Origin: Paraburkholderia phenoliruptrix
Lineage (GTDB): Bacteria; Pseudomonadota; Gammaproteobacteria; Burkholderiales; Burkholderiaceae
NCBI RefSeq assembly: GCF_019511605.1
Contig: NZ_JAEUAV010000013.1
Span: 115,050 to 179,049 of the forward strand
Direction of reading: 5' to 3'
Length of the DNA: 64,000 bases
Shown: one piece after another, positions 18,663-25,123 of the stretch
Layout of the letters: each line of letters starts with the position of its first letter
How positions within the stretch are numbered: position 1 is the first letter of the stretch
Notes under the pieces: model-generated
What the model was told of the DNA's origin: nothing
The model's database searches: none
What the model saw: only the letters and a program-made list of their open reading frames with translations
Made by a program: the position numbers and the translations under genes

Positions 18663-19559
18663 ATGAGCGAAACACACGTCTCTTCAAGTTCATTGCCCGC
18701 CTCCTCCACCGCTGCGCCGCATGCCGCGCAGAGCGAGCCGGCGGCCGGCGCGCAGGGCACCTTTCGCGTCGCCGCACTGCAAATGGTCAGCACGCCGGAA
18801 CCGGAACGCAATCTGGCCGAGGCCGAACGCCTGATGGCCGAAGCGGCGGCCGACGGCTCGCAACTCGTCTTGATGCCCGAATACTTCTGCTTCATGGGCT
18901 TCAAGGACACCGACAAGCTCGCCGTGCGCGAGGCTTACGGCGACGGTCCGATCCAGCGTTTTCTCGCGGATGCCGCGCGCCGCCACAAGCTGTGGGTGAT
19001 CGGCGGTACGTTGCCGATCGCCGCACCCGAGCCGTCGCGCGTGCTCAACACCACACTGGTGTTCGACCCGCAAGGCAACGAGGCCGCGCGCTACGACAAG
19101 ATCCACCTGTTCAACTTCGAAAAGGGCGAGGAATCGTTCGACGAGGCGCGCACCATCTGCCCCGGCGGCGAAGTCCGCACCTTCCAGTCGCCGTTCGGGC
19201 GCGTGGGCTTGTCGGTCTGCTACGATTTGCGCTTTCCCGAGCTGTACCGGCGCATGGGCGATTGCACGCTGATGGTGGTGCCCTCGGCGTTCACTTACAC
19301 GACGGGCCGCGCGCATTGGGAAATGCTGCTGCGCGCTCGCGCCGTCGAAAACCAGTGCTACGTGCTGGCCGCGGCGCAAGGCGGCAAGCATGAGAACGGC
19401 CGCCGCACCTGGGGCCACAGCATGCTGATCGACCCGTGGGGCGAAATCGTCGCGGTGCGCGACGAGGGCGCCGGCGTGGTCGCGGGTACGCTGGAGCGCG
19501 CCCGCATCGACGAAGTGCGGCAAAGCCTGCCGGCCTGGCGTCATCGGGTGCTGGGCTAG
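18663..19559 (+). CDS. carbon-nitrogen hydrolase, Nit2/omega-amidase-like
   Basis: The 298-residue protein has a Ser/Ala-rich head of about 30 residues, then a complete nitrilase fold. The Glu-Lys-Cys triad is visible in order: Glu in VLMPEYFCF, Lys in RYDKIHLFNF, Cys in LSVCYDLRFPELYR. It is closest in motif to Nit2-type omega-amidases and to bacterial amidases that hydrolyse deaminated glutathione. The exact substrate cannot be fixed from sequence. It follows yhdP by 215 nt and precedes tldD by 88 nt, all on the plus strand, the same gene order seen in many betaproteobacteria. Confidence 0.9.
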   Translation: MSETHVSSSSLPASSTAAPHAAQSEPAAGAQGTFRVAALQMVSTPEPERNLAEAERLMAEAAADGSQLVLMPEYFCFMGFKDTDKLAVREAYGDGPIQRFLADAARRHKLWVIGGTLPIAAPEPSRVLNTTLVFDPQGNEAARYDKIHLFNFEKGEESFDEARTICPGGEVRTFQSPFGRVGLSVCYDLRFPELYRRMGDCTLMVVPSAFTYTTGRAHWEMLLRARAVENQCYVLAAAQGGKHENGRRTWGHSMLIDPWGEIVAVRDEGAGVVAGTLERARIDEVRQSLPAWRHRVLG

Positions 19560-19647
19560 CAACAGAGATTGAAACTGCGGCCTGCCTCACTCATATAGTG
19601 ACGGTGGCGCCAACCGAACCCTTCGTATCGAGCAGAACATACTTCGC

Positions 19648-21114
19648 ATGAACATCATCGAACCCGGTATCCGTAATCTCGCCACCGCCAAGGACATCCT
19701 CCTCGCGCCCTACGGTCTCGACGAATCCCTGCTCACCCGCACGCTCGCCGAAATCTTCACGCATCGTGTCGACTACGCCGACCTGTATTTCCAGGCAACG
19801 CGCAGCGAAGCCTGGAGCCTCGAAGAAGGCATCGTCAAGTCGGGCAGTTTCAGCATCGACCAGGGCGTGGGCGTGCGCGCCGTGTCAGGCGACCGCACGG
19901 CTTTCGCCTATTCCGACGACCTCTCTCCGGAAGCGATCCGCCAGGCGGCCATTGCCACCCGCGCGATCGCCAAGGCCGGCGGCGGCAAGCAGAAGATCAA
20001 GGTAGCGTCGTCGCTGACGGGCATTGCCGGGCGCGATCTGTACCTGCCCGCCGATCCGCTGCATTCGCTCGACGCAACCGCCAAGGTCAAGCTGCTCGAG
20101 CGCATCGAACACATGGCCCGCGGCCGCGACCGGCGCATCCAGCAGGTCATGGCGGGCCTCGCGGGCGAATACGACGTCGTGCTGGTCGCGCGCAGCGACG
20201 GCGGCTTCGCGGCCGACATCCGCCCGCTGGTGCGGGTCTCCGTCACCGTGATCGCGGAGCAGAACGGCCGCCGCGAGGTGGGCAGCGGCGGCGGCGGCGG
20301 CCGCTTCGACTACAGCTACTTCACCGACGAAGTGCTGTCGCGCTATGTCGACGACGCGGTGCACGCGGCGCTCGTGAACCTCGAGGCGCGCCCCGCTCCG
20401 GCCGGCGCGATGACGGTAGTGCTCGGCCCGGGCTGGCCCGGCGTGCTGCTGCATGAAGCAATTGGCCACGGCCTCGAAGGCGACTTCAATCGCAAGGGGT
20501 CGTCCGCGTTCGCCGGACGCATTGGCGAGCAGGTCGCGGCGAAAGGCGTGACGGTCGTCGACGACGGCACGCTGCCGAACCGCCGCGGCTCGCTCAATAT
20601 CGACGACGAAGGCAACCCGACCCAGTGCACGACGCTAATCGAGGACGGCATTCTGAAGGGCTACATTCAGGACACGCTCAACGCACGGCTGATGAAAATG
20701 CCGGTCACAGGCAACGCGCGGCGCGAATCGTACGCGGCGCTGCCCATGCCGCGCATGACCAACACGTACATGCTGAACGGCGACAAGGATCCGCAGGAAA
20801 TCATCGAGTCGGTCAAAAACGGCCTGTACGCGGTGAATTTCGGCGGCGGCCAGGTCGACATCACGAACGGGAAATTCGTGTTCTCGGCCTCCGAGGCCTA
20901 CATGATCGAGAATGGCAAGGTCACCTACCCGGTCAAGGGCGCGACGCTGATCGGCAGCGGCCCCGAATCGCTCAAGTTCGTGAGCATGATCGGCAATGAC
21001 ATGAAGCTGGACTCGGGCGTCGGCGTGTGCGGCAAGGAAGGCCAGAGCGTGCCGGTGGGCGTGGGTCAGCCGACGCTGCGCATCGACCGGATGACCGTGG
21101 GCGGCACGGCCTGA
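19648..21114 (+). CDS. tldD: metalloprotease TldD
   Basis: The 488-residue protein carries the HExxxH zinc motif of the TldD/PmbA family (H269, E270, H274, within LLHEAIGHGLEGDF). The C-terminal conserved blocks (GVCGKEGQSVPVGVGQPTLRI) are also present. TldD with TldE (PmbA) forms a cytoplasmic heterodimeric protease that degrades unfolded peptides and matures microcin-type peptides and the CcdA antitoxin. The partner gene is not in this window. A strong hairpin lies directly after the stop. Confidence 0.97.
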   Translation: MNIIEPGIRNLATAKDILLAPYGLDESLLTRTLAEIFTHRVDYADLYFQATRSEAWSLEEGIVKSGSFSIDQGVGVRAVSGDRTAFAYSDDLSPEAIRQAAIATRAIAKAGGGKQKIKVASSLTGIAGRDLYLPADPLHSLDATAKVKLLERIEHMARGRDRRIQQVMAGLAGEYDVVLVARSDGGFAADIRPLVRVSVTVIAEQNGRREVGSGGGGGRFDYSYFTDEVLSRYVDDAVHAALVNLEARPAPAGAMTVVLGPGWPGVLLHEAIGHGLEGDFNRKGSSAFAGRIGEQVAAKGVTVVDDGTLPNRRGSLNIDDEGNPTQCTTLIEDGILKGYIQDTLNARLMKMPVTGNARRESYAALPMPRMTNTYMLNGDKDPQEIIESVKNGLYAVNFGGGQVDITNGKFVFSASEAYMIENGKVTYPVKGATLIGSGPESLKFVSMIGNDMKLDSGVGVCGKEGQSVPVGVGQPTLRIDRMTVGGTA

Positions 21115-21125
21115 ACCTGAGATTT

Positions 21126-21162
21126 CCGCATACTTCGTGCACGGAACTGGCGAAGTATGCGG
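21126..21162 (+). other. 12-bp stem-loop after tldD
   Basis: CCGCATACTTCG (21126-21137) and CGAAGTATGCGG (21151-21162) form a perfect 12-bp stem with a 13-nt loop, 12 nt past the tldD stop. There is no T-tract directly after it, only TTTTT 14 nt later. It may protect the mRNA 3' end or act as a weak terminator that separates tldD from the aroG leader promoter. Confidence 0.6.
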
Positions 21163-21189
21163 ATTTCCCGCATTTTTCCCGCATCCCGC

Positions 21190-21218
21190 TTGTCAACCGC
21201 GCTTGACCGGGTTATAAA
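21190..21218 (+). promoter_or_regulatory. sigma-70 promoter of the aroG leader
   Basis: TTGTCA (21190-21195), a 17-bp spacer and TATAAA (21213-21218) form a strong sigma-70 match. Transcription would start near 21225, about 30 nt before the leader ORF. This makes the leader RNA start with the peptide-coding region, as attenuators require. Confidence 0.72.
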
Positions 21219-21255
21219 GTCATTCACCTTTCTTGACCAGCGACTCCCTTTCGCC

Positions 21256-21324
21256 ATGTCCGCCAAGTTTTACTTTTACTTTTTCTGGTATCTCAGACCG
21301 CTGGCGGATCGAGAGGGGTGTTAG
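21256..21324 (+). CDS. aromatic leader peptide of the DAHP synthase attenuator, 22 aa
   Basis: The frame encodes 22 residues, MSAKFYFYFFWYLRPLAD plus REGC. Codons 5-12 are eight consecutive aromatics: four Phe, three Tyr and one Trp. Such a run is the hallmark of leader peptides like PheL or TrpL, where ribosome stalling at uncharged tRNA decides terminator formation. The stop (21322-21324) lies 14 nt past pairing segment 2. The first Ser-Ala codons contain segment 1. A caveat is that no good Shine-Dalgarno precedes the ATG. No other in-frame start is available after the promoter. Confidence 0.8.
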   Translation: MSAKFYFYFFWYLRPLADREGC

Positions 21325-21382
21325 CGCACGCAGAACACCGAGAATTCCCGAAAAACCGCCAGCGAGTCTGGCGGTTTTTTTT
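21259..21382 (+). promoter_or_regulatory. transcription attenuator (segments 1-4) upstream of aroG
   Basis: Four segments can pair in mutually exclusive ways. Segment 1 is TCCGCCA (21259-21265) and pairs with TGGCGGA (21302-21308). Segment 2 is CGCTGGCGG (21299-21307) and is perfectly complementary over 9 bp to segment 3, CCGCCAGCG (21356-21364). Segment 3 also pairs with segment 4 to make the terminator. A ribosome stalled on the aromatic codons (21268-21291) would mask segment 1 and favour 2:3 (antitermination). A ribosome reaching the stop codon would cover segment 2 and favour 3:4 (termination). Confidence 0.8.
21351..21382 (+). terminator. intrinsic terminator of the aroG attenuator
   Basis: CCGCCAG (21356-21362), a CGAGT loop and CTGGCGG (21368-21374) form a stem preceded by five A and followed by eight T. 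It lies 26 nt after the leader stop codon and 92 nt before the aroG ATG, so it can only control aroG itself. Confidence 0.9.
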
Positions 21383-21474
21383 CGCCCCGAGTCTTTGCAC
21401 ATCCAGTTTTTGAACAAACCGCCCTGCACGCGCCGCCCGCGCGAACACGCTACGAACCGAACGAGGAGAACAAC

Positions 21475-22548
21475 ATGCCCCCGCACAACACCGACGATGT
21501 CCGCATTCGAGAATTGAAAGAACTCACTCCCCCGGCGCACCTGATCCGCGAGTTCGCGTGCGACGAAGCCGTGTCCGACCTGATCTACAACTCGCGCACC
21601 GCGATGCATCGCATTCTGCACGGCATGGACGACCGCCTGATCGTGATCATCGGCCCGTGCTCGATTCACGACACCAAAGCGGCAATGGAATACGCAAGGC
21701 GTCTCGTCGAACAGCGCAAGCGTTTTGCGGGCGAACTCGAAGTGGTGATGCGCGTGTACTTCGAAAAGCCGCGCACGACGGTCGGCTGGAAAGGCCTCAT
21801 CAACGATCCGCACATGGACAACAGCTTCAAGATCAACGAAGGCTTGCGCACCGCGCGCGAACTGCTGTTGCGCATCAACGAACTGGGCCTGCCGGCCGGC
21901 ACCGAGTACCTCGACATGATCAGCCCGCAGTACATTGCCGATCTGATTTCGTGGGGTGCGATCGGCGCGCGGACCACGGAGTCGCAGGTGCACCGCGAAC
22001 TGGCTTCGGGACTGTCGTGCCCGGTCGGCTTCAAGAACGGCACCGACGGCAACGTCAAGATTGCCGTCGACGCGATCAAGGCTGCCTCGCAGCCGCACCA
22101 TTTCCTGTCGGTCACGAAGGGCGGGCATTCGGCGATCGTGTCGACGGCCGGCAACGAGGACTGCCACATCATCCTGCGCGGCGGCAAAGCGCCGAACTAC
22201 GACGCGGACAGCGTGAACGCAGCGTGCTCGGACATCGGCAAGGCTGGGCTCGCCGCGCGTCTGATGATCGACGCGAGCCACGCGAACAGCTCGAAGAAGC
22301 ACGAGAACCAGATTCCGGTGTGCGCGGACATCGGCCGCCAGATTGCTTCGGGCGACGAAAGAATTGTCGGCGTCATGGTGGAATCGCACCTGGTGGCAGG
22401 CCGCCAGGATTTGCAGGAAGGCTGCGCACTGACCTATGGTCAGAGCGTGACGGATGCATGCATCGGCTGGGACGACAGCGTCGCCGTGCTCGAGGGTCTG
22501 GCGGACGCAGTCAAGCAGCGGCGCGTGGCGCGCGGAAGCGGCAACTGA
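21475..22548 (+). CDS. aroG: 3-deoxy-7-phosphoheptulonate (DAHP) synthase, class I
   Basis: The 357-residue protein matches AroF/G/H-type DAHP synthases in length and motifs, for example IIGPCSIHD, YFEKPRTTVGWKGLINDP and GVMVESHLVAGRQ. It condenses phosphoenolpyruvate with erythrose-4-phosphate, the committing step of the shikimate pathway to Phe, Tyr and Trp. A GAGGAG ribosome site precedes the ATG. The gene is monocistronic: a bidirectional terminator follows. The upstream leader reads all three aromatic amino acids, which matches the enzyme's place as the common first step. Which effector inhibits the enzyme allosterically cannot be told from sequence alone. Confidence 0.96.
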   Translation: MPPHNTDDVRIRELKELTPPAHLIREFACDEAVSDLIYNSRTAMHRILHGMDDRLIVIIGPCSIHDTKAAMEYARRLVEQRKRFAGELEVVMRVYFEKPRTTVGWKGLINDPHMDNSFKINEGLRTARELLLRINELGLPAGTEYLDMISPQYIADLISWGAIGARTTESQVHRELASGLSCPVGFKNGTDGNVKIAVDAIKAASQPHHFLSVTKGGHSAIVSTAGNEDCHIILRGGKAPNYDADSVNAACSDIGKAGLAARLMIDASHANSSKKHENQIPVCADIGRQIASGDERIVGVMVESHLVAGRQDLQEGCALTYGQSVTDACIGWDDSVAVLEGLADAVKQRRVARGSGN

Positions 22549-22550
22549 GC

Positions 22551-22610
22551 CGCGTCTCATTGCGTCTCACTGCATTTCGCCGCATCTCGCCGCATATCGC
22601 CGCATCTCGC
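22551..22610 (+). repeat. six degenerate 10-bp repeats after aroG
   Basis: Six successive 10-bp units of the type CGCATCTCGC start 3 nt after the aroG stop. The middle ones differ by one or two bases. The last unit and the following bases form a 7-bp hairpin (CCGCATC with GATGCGG) just before the terminator. It lies in the 3' untranslated region of aroG. Confidence 0.7.
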
Positions 22611-22635
22611 CGATGCGGTTTCGCAGCTCGTAGTC

Positions 22636-22665
22636 AAAAAACCCGGCTCGATGAGCCGGGTTTTT
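22636..22665. terminator. bidirectional terminator between aroG and hmp
   Basis: CCCGGCTC and GAGCCGGG (22642-22649 and 22653-22660) form a GC-rich stem flanked by a run of A on the left and T on the right. It can therefore end both the plus-strand aroG transcript and the minus-strand hmp transcript. Confidence 0.9.
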
Positions 22666-22693
22666 ATCTGGTGGCCCGAACGGACGAATCGAC

Positions 22694-23899
22694 TTACTCC
22701 ACGGCACCCGAACCGAATACTTCCGTGTGGATCCGCGCGGGCTCCACGCCGAGAGTAGTCAGTGCATCGCGCTGCGCGCGCATGAACGGCACCGGGCCGC
22801 AGATGTAGTAATCCGCGTCCGGCACGATTACACGGTCCGCAATTTTCGTCACGTCCAGACGACCTTCGAAATCGTAGTCGACGCCCTGCCGGTCGGCTGC
22901 CTCCACGGCTTCATAGAACACGACGCGCTTCACGTTCAGATGCGCGGCCACCGTCTCGTTCAGCCACTCGCGGAACGCATGCACGCGGCCGTTGCGGCAA
23001 GCGTGCACGAAGCTCACGCTGCGCTCGCTGCCGTCGGCGAGCAGCGTCGAGAGCATGGAGATCATCGGCGTGACGCCCACGCCGCCGCTCATCAATACGA
23101 CCGGCGTGCTCTTCTTGCGCTCGAGCGTAAAGTCGCCCATCGGCGCGCTCACATGCACGACGGTGCCCTCTTCCACGTCGGCGTGGAGCAGATTCGACAC
23201 ATGGCCGGGCGCCGCGTCTTCGCGACCGTCTTCGCGCTTGACAGAAATGCGCAGCCACTTGCCATGCGGCGCATCCGACAAGCTGTACTGGCGCGGCTGG
23301 TCCACGCCGAGCTTGTCGACAAAGCGCGTCACACTGACGTACTGGCCCGGTTCGAAGCCACACGCGGCGGCGCCGTCGGCCGGAGTGAGGTAGAAAGACG
23401 TGATTTCGTCACTCTCGACCTGCTTGCGCGCCACCTTGAACGGGCGGAAGCCGCTCCACGCCGCGCCCTCGTAAAGCTTCGCCTCAGTGCCGACAAAAAT
23501 ATTCGCGAGCTGCCCGTAAGCCACTTGCCATGCGTCGAGCGTCGGCTGATCGACCGCGTCGCCGAGCACGTCGACGATCGCGCCCAGCAAATGGCGGCCG
23601 ACAATCGGGTAGTGCTCCGGGCGGATGTTCAGGCTCGCGTGCTTGTTGGCGATTCGCGAGACGGCGGGCCCGAGCGCGCCCAGATTGTCGATGTTGGCCG
23701 CGTATGCATATACCGCGCGAGCGAGCGTTTCCGGCTGGTTGCCGCTTTGCTGATGCGTCTGATTGAACAGGTTTTTCAGTTCCGGATGGTGCGCGAACAT
23801 GCGCTTGTAGAAGTGCCTGGTGATGGTCGTGCCATGTTCGGCGAGCACGGGAACTGTTGCTTTGACGCGGGCAATCTGATCAGCGGTAAGGGCGGTCAT
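22694..23899 (-). CDS. hmp: flavohemoprotein, nitric oxide dioxygenase
   Basis: The 401-residue protein has three domains in order: a globin domain with proximal heme histidine (His87 in NKHASL), an FAD domain (RQYSLSDAP) and an NAD(P)H-binding domain (LMSGGVGVTPM, then YICGPVPFM). It converts NO and O2 to nitrate in the cytoplasm using NADH and FAD. An AAGGAG ribosome site lies just upstream. A perfect long palindrome of NsrR type overlaps the promoter, so NO-controlled expression is likely. The gene is monocistronic, ended by the shared terminator with aroG. Confidence 0.97.
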   Translation of the reverse strand: MTALTADQIARVKATVPVLAEHGTTITRHFYKRMFAHHPELKNLFNQTHQQSGNQPETLARAVYAYAANIDNLGALGPAVSRIANKHASLNIRPEHYPIVGRHLLGAIVDVLGDAVDQPTLDAWQVAYGQLANIFVGTEAKLYEGAAWSGFRPFKVARKQVESDEITSFYLTPADGAAACGFEPGQYVSVTRFVDKLGVDQPRQYSLSDAPHGKWLRISVKREDGREDAAPGHVSNLLHADVEEGTVVHVSAPMGDFTLERKKSTPVVLMSGGVGVTPMISMLSTLLADGSERSVSFVHACRNGRVHAFREWLNETVAAHLNVKRVVFYEAVEAADRQGVDYDFEGRLDVTKIADRVIVPDADYYICGPVPFMRAQRDALTTLGVEPARIHTEVFGSGAVE

Positions 23900-23910
23900 C
23901 TGTACTTCTC

Positions 23911-23941
23911 CTTAAAGATGCAAATACGATACATCTTTAAG
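23911..23941. promoter_or_regulatory. NsrR-type operator of hmp
   Basis: CTTAAAGATG (23911-23920) and CATCTTTAAG (23932-23941) are perfect 10-bp inverted arms separated by 11 bp. Read as 11-1-11 the site is AAGATGCAAAT, A, CGATACATCTT, which matches the known NsrR pattern AAGATGYATTT and its inverse. It lies 12-42 nt before the hmp ATG and covers the predicted transcription start. Confidence 0.8.
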
Positions 23942-23970
23942 ATTACAGTTTCGCTCAGACAGATTGTCGC
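23942..23970 (-). promoter_or_regulatory. candidate hmp promoter
   Basis: On the minus strand GCGACA (23965-23970), 17 bp and TGTAAT (23942-23947) make a moderate sigma-70 match. Its start point would fall inside the NsrR-type palindrome, as expected for simple repression. Confidence 0.45.
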
Positions 23971-24017
23971 AGGCGGAAACCTGCGTCGTGCCTGCCTACG
24001 CGGGCCGCATCGACTGC

Positions 24018-24572
24018 CTACGCGCGGTTGCGATCATGCTGCCAGAGGACGTCGGTGCCGCCGTCAGCGCGATTTAATACGCGCGCAAGCACAAAGAGCA
24101 GATCCGACAGACGGTTCACATATTGACGCGGCGCCGCGTTGAGCGCTTCCTGTTCTCCGAGCGCGACGATCGCCCGCTCGGCGCGGCGGCAAACGGTGCG
24201 GCAGACGTGCGCGAGCGACGCCGCCCGCGAGCCGCCCGGCAAGATAAATTCCTTCAGCGGCGGCAAGGCCGCGTTGTACTCGGCGAGCCAGCCGTCGAGT
24301 TGGGCAAGGTGGCGCTCGGTGATCATGGTGTGGCCGGGAATGCAAAGCTCGCCGCCCAGATCGAACAGATCGTGCTGGATCGCCAGCAACGCGGCCCGCA
24401 CGTCCTGCGGCAGCGTTTGGCACAACAGCACGCCCAGATTCGAGTTCAGTTCGTCCACATCGCCGATTGCGGCTATGCGTGCGCTGTCTTTACGCACGCG
24501 CCGGCCATCGCCGAGGCCGGTGGTGCCGTCGTCGCCGGTGCGCGTGGCAATCTTGCTCAGGCGGTTACCCAT
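24018..24572 (-). CDS. cob(I)yrinic acid a,c-diamide adenosyltransferase, PduO type
   Basis: The ATG at 24572 gives 184 residues, beginning MGNRLSKIATRTGDDGTTGL, the ATP-binding start of PduO-type adenosyltransferases. Conserved later segments include VDELNSNLGVL, FDLGGELCIPG and VCRRAERAIVAL. It transfers the adenosyl group of ATP to cob(I)alamin, making coenzyme B12. The in-frame extension up to 24851 is low-complexity and was left out. No cobalamin riboswitch is visible in the upstream region. The gene is divergent from the glycolate oxidase block. Confidence 0.93.
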   Translation of the reverse strand: MGNRLSKIATRTGDDGTTGLGDGRRVRKDSARIAAIGDVDELNSNLGVLLCQTLPQDVRAALLAIQHDLFDLGGELCIPGHTMITERHLAQLDGWLAEYNAALPPLKEFILPGGSRAASLAHVCRTVCRRAERAIVALGEQEALNAAPRQYVNRLSDLLFVLARVLNRADGGTDVLWQHDRNRA

Positions 24573-24920
24573 GATGTGTTCCCATTCGATCGGTGATGAG
24601 GCGGGCGCCGTTCGGCTTTTCGCGCGCGGCAGGCGGGAGACAGCCAGCGCGCATCGGGCCTTGTGCATGCGCCGTGTATGGCATTGCGTTGACCATCTTG
24701 CGCGCATCCCGCGCTCGCCGCCATTATAGGAGCGACGGGCGAGGCTACCCGGAGACGCGGAGATGCAGAGGCGCGGTACGAGTTGCGCTGATCCAAACCT
24801 CGCTGACGAGCGATCGGCGTAGAATGAAACACCTGCTGCAAAGCGGTTCACAACGCTTCGCCAGGATTAGTAGCGACTATTTTCATTTGGCCAGAGTGGG
24901 CCCTGAGCCTGGTCAACCAC
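24573..24920. other. divergent intergenic region before the 48-bp repeats
   Basis: These 348 bp hold the 5' region of the adenosyltransferase gene and lead into the tandem repeats. I see no convincing ORF, tRNA or riboswitch. The last 32 bp (about 24889-24920) look like a shortened, degenerate copy of the 48-bp unit (CCAGAGTG, then CCTGGTC and CGATAG). Confidence 0.5.
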
Positions 24921-25112
24921 GATAGCCAGGACTAGACGCAGCGCAAAAGCGCTAATTCTGGCCGATACGATAGATAGAACCGGAGTAAGCGCCAAAGCCC
25001 TAACTCAGGTCGATACCATAGCTAGAACCAGAGTGAGCGCTAAAGCGCTAACTCCGGTCGATACCATAGGTAGGACCCGAGTAAGCGCTAAAGCGCTAAC
25101 TCGGGTCGATAA
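24921..25112 (+). repeat. four tandem 48-bp repeats, each with a hairpin
   Basis: Four units of exactly 48 bp start at 24921, 24969, 25017 and 25065. Each has a dyad: left arm about GAGT-A/G-AGCGC, loop TAAA or CAAA, right arm GCGCT-A-ACTC. The last unit is the most regular (CCCGAGT pairs with ACTCGGG). Between dyads is a conserved spacer (GGTCGATACCATAG, then TAGAACC). The array ends 1 nt before the GGAG ribosome site of the next gene. Confidence 0.9.
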
Positions 25113-25123
25113 CGGAGACATGC

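Noticed and set aside
24921..25112. A CRISPR array reading of the 48-bp repeats
   Set aside because: The units are contiguous and diverged, with no unique spacers, and no cas genes are present.
24573..25123. A cobalamin riboswitch before the adenosyltransferase
   Set aside because: The conserved B12-box words are not visible, and the repeats there have a different layout.
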